From positions 72,579 to 136,578 of the forward strand of contig NZ_FRAC01000020.1 in the NCBI RefSeq assembly GCF_900142215.1: DNA of 64,000 nucleotides, given 5' to 3'. Positions 34,216 through 44,096 of this stretch are shown here, one piece after another. Every line of letters begins with the position of its first letter. Position 1 is the first letter of the stretch. Made by a program: the position numbers and the translations under genes. The notes beneath the pieces are model-generated. The model ran no database searches. It was given only the letters and a program-made list of their open reading frames with translations, and had not been told where the DNA came from. The DNA comes from Anaerocolumna jejuensis DSM 15929. GTDB taxonomy: Bacteria > Bacillota > Clostridia > Lachnospirales > Lachnospiraceae.

Positions 34216-35889
34216 ATGAACAGTGATTCAGTGAAAACAGGAATTCAACAAGCTCCCCATAGATCTCTCTTTAATGCCCTGGGCATTACCAAGGAGGAAC
34301 TGGACAGACCTCTTATTGGTATTGTCAGCTCCTACAATGAGATTGTCCCCGGACATATGAATCTGGACAAAATTGTGGATGCCGTTAAGATGGGAGTTGC
34401 CATGGCAGGCGGTACCCCTATTGTATTTCCGGCTATTGCCGTATGTGACGGAATTTCCATGGGACATACAGGAATGAAATATTCTCTTGTTACCAGGGAT
34501 TTAATTGCGGATTCCACAGAAGCAATGGCAATGGCACATGCCTTTGATGCACTGGTAATGGTACCCAATTGTGATAAAAATGTTCCGGGACTGTTAATGG
34601 CAGCTGCCAGAGTAAATATCCCTACTATTTTCGTAAGCGGAGGTCCTATGCTTGCAGGCAGGGTAAAGGGTGAGAAAACAAGCCTTTCCAGTATGTTTGA
34701 AGCTGTAGGCTCCTATACCGCAGGAAAGATGACAGAAGAAGAGGTGGAGGAATATGCCTGTAAGGTGTGCCCTACCGCCGGCTCCTGTTCCGGTATGTAT
34801 ACAGCTAACAGTATGAACTGCCTGACAGAAGTACTGGGAATGGGACTTAAGGGAAACGGAACGATTCCTGCTGTCTATTCTGAGAGAATACGTCTGGCAA
34901 AGCATGCCGGCATGAAAATAATGGAGCTTCTTGAAAAGAATATAAGACCCCGGGATATTATGGTAAAGGATGCCTTTATGAATGCTCTGACAGTGGATAT
35001 GGCTCTTGGCTGTTCTACCAACAGTATGCTGCATTTACCTGCCATTGCCCATGAAGCGGGAGTGGAATTAAATCTTGAGATTGCAAATGAAATCAGTGCA
35101 AAGACTCCCAATCTCTGCCATCTGGCACCGGCAGGCCATGTATATATAGAAGATTTGAATGAAGCCGGCGGAGTATATGCCGTTATGAATGAATTGAATA
35201 AAAAAGGCCTTATTAAAACGGAGCTGGTTACAGTAACCGGTAATACCGTCGGCGAGAACATAGAAGGGTGCCAAAATCTGGACACCAATGTCATAAGAAG
35301 CATCGATAATCCATATAGTGAAACAGGCGGAATAGCTATATTGAAGGGTAATCTTGCAACGGATTCTGCAGTTGTAAAAAGGTCTGCGGTAGCTCCTGAG
35401 ATGTTAAAGCATGAAGGGCCGGCCAGAGTATTTGACTGTGAAGATGATGCTATCGCTGCCATAAAGGACGGCAGGATCAATCCGGGAGATGTAGTAGTTA
35501 TCCGCTATGAAGGTCCCAAGGGAGGACCGGGCATGAGAGAAATGCTGAATCCGACCTCAGCTATTATGGGAATGGGGCTTGGCTCCAGTGTAGCTTTGAT
35601 AACGGACGGAAGATTCTCGGGTGCGTCCAGGGGAGCCTGCATCGGACATGTGTGTCCGGAGGCTGCCGTAGGCGGAAATATTGCCTTGCTGGAAGAAGGA
35701 GATATTATTCAGATAGATATTACTAAGAACTCCTTAGATGTTGCCCTTTCCGAGGAGGAATTGGCAAAGCGCAGGGAGAAATGGCAGCCTAAGCAGCCTA
35801 AAATAACAACGGGTTATCTGGCCAGATATTCCGCACTGGTAACATCAGCCAGCAAAGGGGCTATTTTGGAGGTTCCCGGCAGATTTTAA
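34216..35889 (+). CDS. ilvD: Dihydroxy-acid dehydratase
   Basis: A 557-residue Fe-S dehydratase converting dihydroxy-isovalerate and dihydroxy-methylvalerate to the keto acids of valine and isoleucine synthesis. Cluster cysteines are in NCDKNVPG and CPTAGSCSGMYTANSM; other signatures are PGHMNLDKI, MALGCSTNSMLH, GPKGGPGM and TDGRFSGASRG. AAAGGTGG precedes the ATG. It leads an operon with ilvB 42 nt downstream. Confidence 0.97.
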   Translation: MNSDSVKTGIQQAPHRSLFNALGITKEELDRPLIGIVSSYNEIVPGHMNLDKIVDAVKMGVAMAGGTPIVFPAIAVCDGISMGHTGMKYSLVTRDLIADSTEAMAMAHAFDALVMVPNCDKNVPGLLMAAARVNIPTIFVSGGPMLAGRVKGEKTSLSSMFEAVGSYTAGKMTEEEVEEYACKVCPTAGSCSGMYTANSMNCLTEVLGMGLKGNGTIPAVYSERIRLAKHAGMKIMELLEKNIRPRDIMVKDAFMNALTVDMALGCSTNSMLHLPAIAHEAGVELNLEIANEISAKTPNLCHLAPAGHVYIEDLNEAGGVYAVMNELNKKGLIKTELVTVTGNTVGENIEGCQNLDTNVIRSIDNPYSETGGIAILKGNLATDSAVVKRSAVAPEMLKHEGPARVFDCEDDAIAAIKDGRINPGDVVVIRYEGPKGGPGMREMLNPTSAIMGMGLGSSVALITDGRFSGASRGACIGHVCPEAAVGGNIALLEEGDIIQIDITKNSLDVALSEEELAKRREKWQPKQPKITTGYLARYSALVTSASKGAILEVPGRF

Positions 35890-35931
35890 AGAATGATTTT
35901 CAAATGACAAGGCTTAAAGAGAGGTAGAAAA

Positions 35932-37617
35932 ATGCAGTTAACAGGATCACAGATTTTGGTAGAGTGTTTAAAGGAGCAGGGCGTAGATACTATTTTCGGA
36001 TATCCGGGCGGTGCTGTTCTAAATATCTACGATGAATTATACAAGCATCAGAATGAGATACGGCATATACTAACCTCCCATGAACAGGGGGCCTCCCATG
36101 CAGCAGACGGCTATGCCAGATCCACCGGTAAGGTGGGCGTGTGCCTGGCAACCAGCGGACCAGGGGCTACAAATCTTGTAACAGGTATTGCAACAGCTTA
36201 TATGGATTCCGTACCAATGGTAGCGATTACGGGAAATGTGGCAGTAAATCTCTTAGGAAAGGACAGCTTTCAGGAGGTCGATATAGCAGGCATTACAATG
36301 CCTGTTACCAAGCATAACTTTATAGTAAAGGATGTAGCCCAGCTGGCAGATACGCTCAGAAAGGCCTTCCTCATTGCCCAGACCGGAAGACCGGGCCCGG
36401 TTCTGGTAGATATCGCAAAAGACGTTACCGCCAATAAAGCAGAATATAGTAAGGTGACACCCCCTATAATCCAGCGCGTGAAAGATACCATAACCTCTGA
36501 GGATATCGATACCGGAATCCAGATGATTAAAGAATCACAAAAACCGGTTATCTTTATCGGCGGCGGAGCGGTAATATCCGATGCCTGGGAAGAAGTCAGA
36601 GAGTTTGTAAGAAGGACAGATGCACCGGTAACGGATACCTTAATGGGAAAGGGAGCCTTCAGCGGTGATGACCCTTATTATACCGGAATGCTTGGAATGC
36701 ATGGTACAAAAACGGCTAATTTCAGCGTCACAGAATGTGACCTTTTAATTACTGTCGGCTCCAGGTTCAGTGACAGGGTAACCGGCAACACGGCCCGTTT
36801 TGCCAGGAATGCAAAAATCCTTCAGATTGACGTTGATCCGGCAGAAATAAATAAGAATATACTGGTTGACCATGCAATCATTGGAGATATCAAAGAGGTC
36901 TTAAAAGCCTTAAACGGCAAGCTTCCGGAACAAAAGCATAAGGAATGGATTGCCCACGTAATGGATATGAAGGAGAAATATCCGTTAAAATACCATGAGA
37001 GAGGACTTACCGGACCTTTTATCTTAAATAAGCTCTATGAGCTTACGGGAGGAGAGGCCATAATAACCACGGAAGTCGGCCAGCATCAGATGTGGTCGGC
37101 CCAGTACTATAAATACAAGAACCCAAGGACCTTCATCACCTCCGGAGGACTTGGCACCATGGGTTACGGGCTTGGGGCCTGTATCGGTGCAAAGGTGGGA
37201 AATACGGACAAAACAGTCATTAATATTGCAGGAGACGGGTGCTTTCGCATGAACATGAACGAGATTGCAACTGCCACCAGATATAATATACCCATTATAC
37301 AGGTCATCTTCAACAACCATGTCCTTGGAATGGTAAGACAGTGGCAATCCTTATTCTATGGAGAACGCTATTCCTATACCACCCTGAATGACAGTGTGGA
37401 TTTTGTTAAAGTAGCCGAGGCCATGGGAGCAAAGGCTTACCGGATTACGAAACGGGAAGAAGCAGAAACGGTACTGAAGGAAGCAATCAGCCTTAATATT
37501 CCCGTGGTTATCGACTGTATTCTCGAAAGTGACGATAAGGTATGGCCCATGGTTGCACCTGGTGCAGCAATCGAGGAAGTATTTACGGAAGAGGATTTGG
37601 AAGCTAAGAGTAAATAG
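35932..37617 (+). CDS. ilvB: Acetolactate synthase, large (catalytic) subunit
   Basis: A 561-residue thiamine-diphosphate enzyme. The catalytic glutamate is E51 (TSHEQGASHAADGYAR); the TPP/Mg motif is GDGCFRMNMNE near residue 435, and FQEVDIAGIT lies in the FAD region. It makes acetolactate or acetohydroxybutyrate for branched-chain amino acids. The sequence is the anabolic, FAD-dependent type, which normally needs a small regulatory subunit (ilvN); no such gene, nor ilvC, lies next to it. GAGAGG precedes the ATG. It ends 141 nt before serC, which has its own promoter. Confidence 0.95.
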   Translation: MQLTGSQILVECLKEQGVDTIFGYPGGAVLNIYDELYKHQNEIRHILTSHEQGASHAADGYARSTGKVGVCLATSGPGATNLVTGIATAYMDSVPMVAITGNVAVNLLGKDSFQEVDIAGITMPVTKHNFIVKDVAQLADTLRKAFLIAQTGRPGPVLVDIAKDVTANKAEYSKVTPPIIQRVKDTITSEDIDTGIQMIKESQKPVIFIGGGAVISDAWEEVREFVRRTDAPVTDTLMGKGAFSGDDPYYTGMLGMHGTKTANFSVTECDLLITVGSRFSDRVTGNTARFARNAKILQIDVDPAEINKNILVDHAIIGDIKEVLKALNGKLPEQKHKEWIAHVMDMKEKYPLKYHERGLTGPFILNKLYELTGGEAIITTEVGQHQMWSAQYYKYKNPRTFITSGGLGTMGYGLGACIGAKVGNTDKTVINIAGDGCFRMNMNEIATATRYNIPIIQVIFNNHVLGMVRQWQSLFYGERYSYTTLNDSVDFVKVAEAMGAKAYRITKREEAETVLKEAISLNIPVVIDCILESDDKVWPMVAPGAAIEEVFTEEDLEAKSK

Positions 37618-37637
37618 GGAAAATCCGAAAGAACATA

Positions 37638-37666
37638 TTGACTATATTTTAACTAAGTTTTATAAT
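37638..37666 (+). promoter_or_regulatory. Strong promoter of serC-serA
   Basis: TTGACT (37638-37643) and TATAAT (37661-37666) with a 17-nt spacer. The leader that follows can form a small imperfect hairpin (about 37698-37736). Confidence 0.75.
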
Positions 37667-37758
37667 GTAATGGATTAAAGTGGTCAAGCGTAAAATCCAG
37701 CTGGGCAAAGAAGCCTGAACTTCTCTGCTCTGGCTGAAAATATAAGGAGGATAATTAA

Positions 37759-38844
37759 GTGGCAAGAGTTTATAATTTTTCAGCAGGCCCGGCTGTATTG
37801 CCGGAGGAAGTACTGAAGGAAGCGGCAGAAGAGATGTTGGATTACAGGGGCACCGGAATGTCTGTTATGGAGATGAGCCACAGGTCCAAGGCTTATGAAA
37901 CCATCCTGAATGAAGCGGAAGCCGATATAAGGGAGCTGATGAACATCCCGGATAACTATAAGGTACTCTTTTTACAGGGCGGTGCGTCATCGCAGTTTGC
38001 TATGATTCCGATGAACCTGATGAAGAACAAGGTGGCAGACTATATCGTCACAGGACAGTGGGCAAAGAAGGCATTCCAGGAAGCTAAGATATATGGAACA
38101 GCCAATAAGATAGCATCCTCAGAAGACAAGACCTTCACTTACATACCTGATTGCTCCGACCTTCCAATCAGTGAAAATGCTGATTATGTTTATATTTGCG
38201 AAAATAATACCATATATGGAACAAAATTCAAGACTCTTCCCAATACCAAGGGAAAACCCCTGGTAGCTGACGTATCCTCCTGTTTTCTGTCAGAGCCGGT
38301 AGATGTAACCAAGTATGGCCTGTTATACGGCGGTGTACAAAAAAATGTAGGCCCCGCCGGTGTTGTAATTGTTATTATCAGAGAAGATCTGATTACGGAG
38401 GATACCTTACCCGGAACTCCTACCATGTTTAAATATAAAATACATGCTGACAACGGTTCCCTTTATAACACTCCTCCTGCTTACGGTATCTATATCTGCG
38501 GCAAGGTATTCAAGTGGCTGAAGAAGCTGGGCGGCCTGGAAGCTATGAAGGAAATCAATGAGAAAAAAGCAGCGGTGCTTTATAACTTTTTAGACGAAAG
38601 TAAGCTGTTCAAGGGTACTGTTGTAAAAGAAGACCGTTCCTTAATGAATGTTCCTTTTGTAACAGGCAATGAGGAGCTGGATGCCAAGTTTGTAAAGGAA
38701 GCAAAGGCTGCAGGCTTTGAGAACTTAAAAGGCCACAGAACAGTGGGCGGTATGCGTGCAAGTATCTATAATGCAATGCCGATTGAAGGGGTTAAGAAAT
38801 TAGTTGAATTTATGAAGGAATTCGAAAAGAAAAACTTAAAATAA
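37759..38844 (+). CDS. serC: Phosphoserine aminotransferase
   Basis: A 361-residue PLP enzyme that converts 3-phosphohydroxypyruvate to phosphoserine. Signatures: NFSAGPAVLPEEVL at the N-terminus, MSVMEMSHRS, GGASSQFAMIPMN, and the PLP lysine in YGGVQKNVGPAG near residue 195. The start codon is GTG at 37759 with AAGGAGG 8 nt upstream, which fixes the start. It precedes serA by 16 nt. A phosphoserine phosphatase gene is not in the cluster. Confidence 0.97.
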   Translation: MARVYNFSAGPAVLPEEVLKEAAEEMLDYRGTGMSVMEMSHRSKAYETILNEAEADIRELMNIPDNYKVLFLQGGASSQFAMIPMNLMKNKVADYIVTGQWAKKAFQEAKIYGTANKIASSEDKTFTYIPDCSDLPISENADYVYICENNTIYGTKFKTLPNTKGKPLVADVSSCFLSEPVDVTKYGLLYGGVQKNVGPAGVVIVIIREDLITEDTLPGTPTMFKYKIHADNGSLYNTPPAYGIYICGKVFKWLKKLGGLEAMKEINEKKAAVLYNFLDESKLFKGTVVKEDRSLMNVPFVTGNEELDAKFVKEAKAAGFENLKGHRTVGGMRASIYNAMPIEGVKKLVEFMKEFEKKNLK

Positions 38845-38860
38845 CCATAAAGGAGCGCTT

Positions 38861-40030
38861 ATGTCAAAGTATAAATATAATTGTCTGAATCCCATTGCAA
38901 AGGTAGGACTTAAGCTTTTTTCAGAAGATTATGCCAAAATAGAAGATATGAAGGAAGCGGATGCAGTACTGGTAAGAAGTGCCTCCATGCTGGAAATGGA
39001 ATTACCTGAGAATATTGCAGCAATCGCCAGAGCAGGAGCCGGTGTTAATAATATTCCGCTGGATAAGTGTGCCGGTGACGGCGTTGTGGTATTCAATACC
39101 CCCGGAGCCAATGCCAATGGTGTTAAAGAGCTTGTTATTGCTGGCTTAATGCTTGCTTCCAGAAATATCGTCGGCGGAATCAACTGGGTACAGACCGTAA
39201 AGGAAGAAAAAGATGTAGCAAAATTAGTGGAGAAAGGAAAGGCGAAATTTGCCGGCAAAGAAATAGAGGGCAAGAAGCTTGGAGTAATCGGGCTTGGAGC
39301 CATCGGCGTATTGGTAGCCAATGCCGCAAACCGCCTGGGAATGGAAGTATACGGATGCGACCCCTATATTTCCGTTGAACACGCCTGGAACTTATCCAGA
39401 GATATCATCTCCGTAAAATCCAAGGAGGATATCTATAAAGAATGTGATTACATAACGCTTCATGTTCCTTTATTAGAGGATACCAGGAAGATGATAAATA
39501 AGGAAACTCTTTCAAAATGTAAGGATGGCGTGGTTATCCTCAACTTTGCAAGAGATCTCCTGGTAAACGATGAGGATATGGAGGAAGCCTTAAAATCAGG
39601 CAAGGTTGCTTCTTATGTAACGGATTTTCCCAATGAAAAGACCGCAGGCATGGAAGGAGTTATTGCGATTCCTCATCTTGGTGCCTCTACGGAAGAATCT
39701 GAGGATAACTGTGCGGTGATGGCAGTAAAACAGATTAAGGATTACCTGGAGCATGGAATTATCAAGAATTCTGTAAATTATCCTGACTGTGATGCCGGTA
39801 CCTTTGCTCAGGGAACCAGAGTGACCATTAACCATAAGAACATCCCTAATATGTTAACCCAGTTTACGGGAGTCTTTTCCGCAGAAAATATTAATATAGC
39901 CAACCTTATTAATAAGAGTAAGGGAGATTATGCTTATACTGTTATTGATGTGGAGGGCAGCATTAATTCGGGAATTGCTGAGAAGTTAAAAACAATAAAT
40001 GGTGTATTAAGAGTCAGAACGTTATCTTAA
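38861..40030 (+). CDS. serA: D-3-phosphoglycerate dehydrogenase
   Basis: A 389-residue NAD-dependent dehydrogenase for the first step of serine synthesis. The NAD motif is GLGAIGVLVANAANRLG near residues 145-161; the catalytic His is in PHLGAST. A C-terminal ACT domain (about 318-389, after RVTINHKNIPNM) probably binds serine for feedback control. It is the compact form without the extra intervening domain. AAAGGAG precedes the ATG. Ends at a large terminator, so DUF1015 just downstream is a separate or read-through unit. Confidence 0.96.
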   Translation: MSKYKYNCLNPIAKVGLKLFSEDYAKIEDMKEADAVLVRSASMLEMELPENIAAIARAGAGVNNIPLDKCAGDGVVVFNTPGANANGVKELVIAGLMLASRNIVGGINWVQTVKEEKDVAKLVEKGKAKFAGKEIEGKKLGVIGLGAIGVLVANAANRLGMEVYGCDPYISVEHAWNLSRDIISVKSKEDIYKECDYITLHVPLLEDTRKMINKETLSKCKDGVVILNFARDLLVNDEDMEEALKSGKVASYVTDFPNEKTAGMEGVIAIPHLGASTEESEDNCAVMAVKQIKDYLEHGIIKNSVNYPDCDAGTFAQGTRVTINHKNIPNMLTQFTGVFSAENINIANLINKSKGDYAYTVIDVEGSINSGIAEKLKTINGVLRVRTLS

Positions 40031-40055
40031 TGAAACAGATTATGTAAAAGCGGCA

Positions 40056-40142
40056 GGTTAATACCAAGAGAATAGTGTCGGAAGGACATCCAAACAGGAT
40101 ATTCCGGGAGATGCTATAAGGCTTTTGGTATTAACCTTTTTT
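40056..40142 (+). terminator. Terminator of serC-serA
   Basis: A perfect 12-bp stem (GGTTAATACCAA 40056-40067 with 40125-40136) encloses a 57-nt loop, then six Ts. The large loop is unusual. Confidence 0.75.
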
Positions 40143-40187
40143 AAAATCCTGTCAAGCCCCATTATGTGCAGCCGTGGACATACCACA

Positions 40188-40282
40188 CATGAGCGTAATA
40201 TATGTGCGGTAAGCCATGTCAAAGATTATCTTGCACACGTGCCGGGAGAACATGGACGTAATATATGTACTGTAAGCCATGC
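40188..40282 (+). repeat. Two ~32-nt direct repeats before DUF1015
   Basis: 40188-40219 and 40251-40282 share CGTAATATATGT followed by GTAAGCCATG, 63 bp apart. They sit within 130 bp upstream of the DUF1015 start and may be regulatory or simply a duplicated spacer. Confidence 0.65.
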
Positions 40283-40311
40283 CGCAGTAAGCGGCAGAAA
40301 GTGAGGGAAAT

Positions 40312-41547
40312 ATGGCAGAAATTAAGCCTTTTTGTTCGGTAAGGCCGGCTCCTGAATTAGCAGGAAGAATCGCGGCACTGCCTTATGATGTTTATAACAG
40401 AGAAGAAGCAAAAGAGGAAGTGGTTCGGGAGCCTTTTTCCTTTTTACAGATAGACAGAGCGGAGACAAAGCTTCCGGACAGTGTGACTGCCTATGACAGT
40501 GCTGTGTATGAGAAAGCAAAGGAACTGTTGGAGGAGATGATAACAAAGGAGCACTTTATCAGGGAGGAAAAGGAGTGCTTTTATCTTTATGAATTAATAA
40601 TGGAGGGAAGAAGCCAGACGGGGCTTGTAGCCTGTGCCTCCATTGATGATTATACCAACGGTGTTATTAAGCGTCATGAAAATACCAGAACGGACAAGGA
40701 GCTGGACAGAATTACCCACATTGATGTCTGTAATGCCCAGACAGGTCCAATTTTTCTGACCTTCCGTGATTCCGGCAGTATGAAAGGAATTATGGAGCAG
40801 CAAAAGAAGGAAGAGAAGCTCTATGGATTTACTTCACCGGATGGTATTACCCATAATGTGTGGAAAATAGAAGAGAAAGAAATCGTGGCAAAAATCAGAG
40901 AGGAATTTGAAGGCATTTCTTCCATTTATATTGCTGACGGACACCATAGAGCCGCATCCGCTGTAAAGGTGGGGCTAAAGCGCAGAGAGGAACATGCTGA
41001 TAATACCGGCAGGGAGGAATATAATTTTTTTCTGTCCGTCATATTTCCCTCCGAAGAGCTTATGATTATGCCCTATAACAGAGTGGTAAAAGGCTTAAAC
41101 GGATATACCGGGGAAGAATTTCTGACCAGGATTTCCGAATGCTTTGAGGTGGTGTTTCAGGGAGGAGAGCCTTATCAGCCCAAAAGTAAGGGAGAGTATG
41201 GAATGTATTTACAAAATGGCTGGTATAAGCTTATAATAAAAGAAGAGTACCGAAAGGAAGATCCAGTGGCGGGACTTGATGTTTCCCTGCTGCAGGATAA
41301 TCTCTTAGGTCCCGTCCTTGGAATTGAGGACCCCCGCACTGATAAGAGGATTGATTTTGTCGGAGGAATCAGAGGCCTTGGGGAGCTGGAGCGCAGGGTC
41401 CGGGAAGATATGACAGTTGCTTTTTCCATGTATCCTACGGATATAAAGGAGCTGATGGCCGTATCGGACCAGGGAAAATTAATGCCGCCAAAATCTACCT
41501 GGTTCGAGCCGAAACTAAGAAGTGGGTTATTCATACACCGGATATAA
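40312..41547 (+). CDS. DUF1015 family protein
   Basis: A 411-residue soluble protein of the DUF1015 family, whose function is not established. The N-terminus IKPFCSVRPAPELAGRIAALPYDVYN and the internal VIKRHENTRTDKELDR and IADGHHRAASAV are family hallmarks. The family often sits directly after serC-serA in clostridia, as here, suggesting a role in or near serine metabolism, though not proven. GTGAGGG precedes the ATG. Confidence 0.92.
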   Translation: MAEIKPFCSVRPAPELAGRIAALPYDVYNREEAKEEVVREPFSFLQIDRAETKLPDSVTAYDSAVYEKAKELLEEMITKEHFIREEKECFYLYELIMEGRSQTGLVACASIDDYTNGVIKRHENTRTDKELDRITHIDVCNAQTGPIFLTFRDSGSMKGIMEQQKKEEKLYGFTSPDGITHNVWKIEEKEIVAKIREEFEGISSIYIADGHHRAASAVKVGLKRREEHADNTGREEYNFFLSVIFPSEELMIMPYNRVVKGLNGYTGEEFLTRISECFEVVFQGGEPYQPKSKGEYGMYLQNGWYKLIIKEEYRKEDPVAGLDVSLLQDNLLGPVLGIEDPRTDKRIDFVGGIRGLGELERRVREDMTVAFSMYPTDIKELMAVSDQGKLMPPKSTWFEPKLRSGLFIHRI

Positions 41548-41724
41548 GAATTCTGCCTACACAGACCGGGTTAGCAGGCAGGAAAAATGTTTTTGAATCA
41601 GGAAATGAACTTTACTAAAATTTTAAATATAAATATTTATAGAAAGATGGAACCATATTATTATTTGCATCGTCTAATGGTTGAACAAGGAAATAAGATA
41701 AAAATTTAGTAAAGGAGGAATTTT

Positions 41725-43935
41725 ATGATAACGAAAAAAATAGGGACTGTAATCTTAAGCGGTGCCCTTGTAGTTAGTGCTCTGCCTTCACCCTATTTAT
41801 TAAAGGCAGATGCGAGTTCCCTGGCAGGAACTAATCTGGTAAATACAACAATTTCATCCAAGGCGCAGACAGGTGATTCTGCTTCGTCGAAGGATCTGGA
41901 GAACATGATCAATACTGTAAAAAGTAAAATTACCATACCTTCAGATTTATCGGAATTCTCATATAATTATAACTCTGGCAGTTCCTATACGGACAGTACC
42001 TGGAACCTTACCTGGGCTAATAAGGACTCCAGCAAGAGCATCTATATTAACTGCGATTCCAAAGGGCGTATTCAGAGTTATAATTACAATACGAACCAAA
42101 GCTATAAACCGGTGTATCTTCAGGGCGAATTAAAAGACAAAGCAGATGCTTTTATTAAGGGGATTTCCCCGGATATTTATAATAAGCTTCAATATACGGA
42201 TGCTTCTGCAAGAAGTTCTTACAATGGTACTTACAGTTACCAATATCAAAGAATGGAAAACGGTATCCCCATGCCGGATAATACCGTAACGGTAGGTGTT
42301 AATTACCAGACTGGTGAAGTTACCTCCTATACTGTCAATTGGCTTTATGATGTCAGCATCCCGTCTTCTGAAGTTAAAATAACCAAGGAAGATGCGGCTT
42401 CCAGGATTGGAAAGAATATTAAGATGACCTTATCCTACCAGAGTGCCTATAATAAGGACAGTAATGGTAAAAGCACAGTGAAGGCTTTTCTGGTATATAG
42501 TCCCGATAAGTCCTATATATCTGTTGATGCAGTAACCGGGAAGATATATGATACGCAGAACCTTTGGACAGATCTTTATGGAAATGAAAAGGCAGGGTTT
42601 GCGGCGGATTCCAAAGCTGACGGAAGCGGACTGACTCCTCAGGAAGCAGCAGAAGTTGATAATATAAAGGGTCTGATTACAAAGGAGAATGCCATAAAAG
42701 CAGTAAAAGGCAATGGAAAACTGCTCTTTGACAAGAATATGACCTCTGTCACAGCCAACCTTTACAAGAATGATAGTTCAAATGGAAGCTCCGGCTATGT
42801 ATGGGGCATCAGCTTCTCAGATCCAAGGGAAGAAAAGACTGGTAAGGGAGACAGCTATCGTGCCCATGCAAATGCCACTGTTGATGCAAAAACAGGTAAG
42901 ATCCTTTCCTATTATTCTTCTACCAACAACTACTATAACTCTGCCACAGGAAAATGGGAAAGCCCGAAAGTGAAATATACTTCCAAGCAGGGAAAGGGTA
43001 TTTTAGAAGGCTTCTTAAAAGAGCAGATACCGGAGTATTTTAAGAATTCCACCTATAGTGGAGCTGCTGATGATTATATTATTGCCTATAAAGACAGTAA
43101 GCCTGTATATGGCGGTTATTCCTACAATTATCAGAGAGTCAATGAAAAGATTCCCTATGCGGCAAATAATATCATCGGTTCCGTAGATGGCGTAACCGGC
43201 AAGATTTACTCCTTTGGCTACAACTGGGATGAGAATGTAACTTTTGAAGCTCCTGACAATATTATTTCAGCGGAAAAAGCCTTTGACTCTTATATAGCGA
43301 ACGAAGGTTACCGTCTGGTATATGAAATTTATTATAAGAACAGTGTAACCAATGCAAAGGCTGATGCCTCCTATACACAGACTCCGCTGGTACGTCTTGT
43401 ATACCGTACGGATATTACACCAAATTATATATCTCCGTTTAACGGAAAGCAGCTTGATTCTGACGGTAAAGAGTATACAAAGACAACCAACCTTTACTCT
43501 TATACGGATATTGACAATAATTCTTCAGCCAGAAATATAAAGCTGCTTGCCAATATGGGAATCGGATTTGAAGGAGGTCTTTTCAAACCTTCTCAGGCAA
43601 TCACAGCAGAAGAATTAACAGACTTTATCAATAAAGCAGGCTTCTATGCCGATTCAAAAAATAAATTGTCCGGCAGTACCATAAACCGTATGGAGGCTGC
43701 AAAATATGCGGTTAAGCTGTTAGGACTTGAGAAAGCGGCTAAGATCAGCGGTATTTATTCTATGAATATTACGGACCAGGCAACAATCAACCAGTCCGAT
43801 ATCGGTTATGCTGCAATCGCTTATGGCTTGAAACTCCTGACACCAAACAGCAATAACCAATTGCATGCAGGAGATAATCTTACACGCCAGGAGGCAGCAG
43901 ATCTGATAGTAGCAATGTTAAATACACAGGAATAA
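41725..43935 (+). CDS. Secreted YcdB/YcdC-domain protein with C-terminal SLH region
   Basis: A 736-residue exported protein. A Sec signal peptide (ITKKIGTVILSGALVVSALP) covers about residues 1-30. The middle holds repeated YcdB/YcdC-type modules with Tyr/Asn-rich strands: YSYQYQRMENGIPMPDNTV around 175 and YSYNYQRVNEKIPYAANN around 470. The last ~130 residues are SLH-like repeats (YTDIDNNSSARNIKLLANMG; RQEAADLIVAML) that anchor proteins to secondary cell-wall polymer. Ligand or enzymatic role is unknown. AAAGGAGG precedes the ATG. Monocistronic, with a good terminator. Confidence 0.87.
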   Translation: MITKKIGTVILSGALVVSALPSPYLLKADASSLAGTNLVNTTISSKAQTGDSASSKDLENMINTVKSKITIPSDLSEFSYNYNSGSSYTDSTWNLTWANKDSSKSIYINCDSKGRIQSYNYNTNQSYKPVYLQGELKDKADAFIKGISPDIYNKLQYTDASARSSYNGTYSYQYQRMENGIPMPDNTVTVGVNYQTGEVTSYTVNWLYDVSIPSSEVKITKEDAASRIGKNIKMTLSYQSAYNKDSNGKSTVKAFLVYSPDKSYISVDAVTGKIYDTQNLWTDLYGNEKAGFAADSKADGSGLTPQEAAEVDNIKGLITKENAIKAVKGNGKLLFDKNMTSVTANLYKNDSSNGSSGYVWGISFSDPREEKTGKGDSYRAHANATVDAKTGKILSYYSSTNNYYNSATGKWESPKVKYTSKQGKGILEGFLKEQIPEYFKNSTYSGAADDYIIAYKDSKPVYGGYSYNYQRVNEKIPYAANNIIGSVDGVTGKIYSFGYNWDENVTFEAPDNIISAEKAFDSYIANEGYRLVYEIYYKNSVTNAKADASYTQTPLVRLVYRTDITPNYISPFNGKQLDSDGKEYTKTTNLYSYTDIDNNSSARNIKLLANMGIGFEGGLFKPSQAITAEELTDFINKAGFYADSKNKLSGSTINRMEAAKYAVKLLGLEKAAKISGIYSMNITDQATINQSDIGYAAIAYGLKLLTPNSNNQLHAGDNLTRQEAADLIVAMLNTQE

Positions 43936-43956
43936 AAGAAAATATATTTTATAGAA

Positions 43957-44001
43957 AAGAGATAAGGCTGGATTCCTAAAATTCCGCCTTATCTCTTTTT
44001 G
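43957..44001 (+). terminator. Terminator of the SLH protein gene
   Basis: An 11-bp stem AGAGATAAGGC/GCCTTATCTCT (43958-43968 with 43986-43996), followed by Ts. Confidence 0.9.
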
Positions 44002-44096
44002 TTTAATCTTCGTTACTTTAGAGAATTTTCACTTTTTTAAGCCGGCTATTTGTGGTAATATAAATATAGGCTTATACAATTTATTAGGAGGCAATT

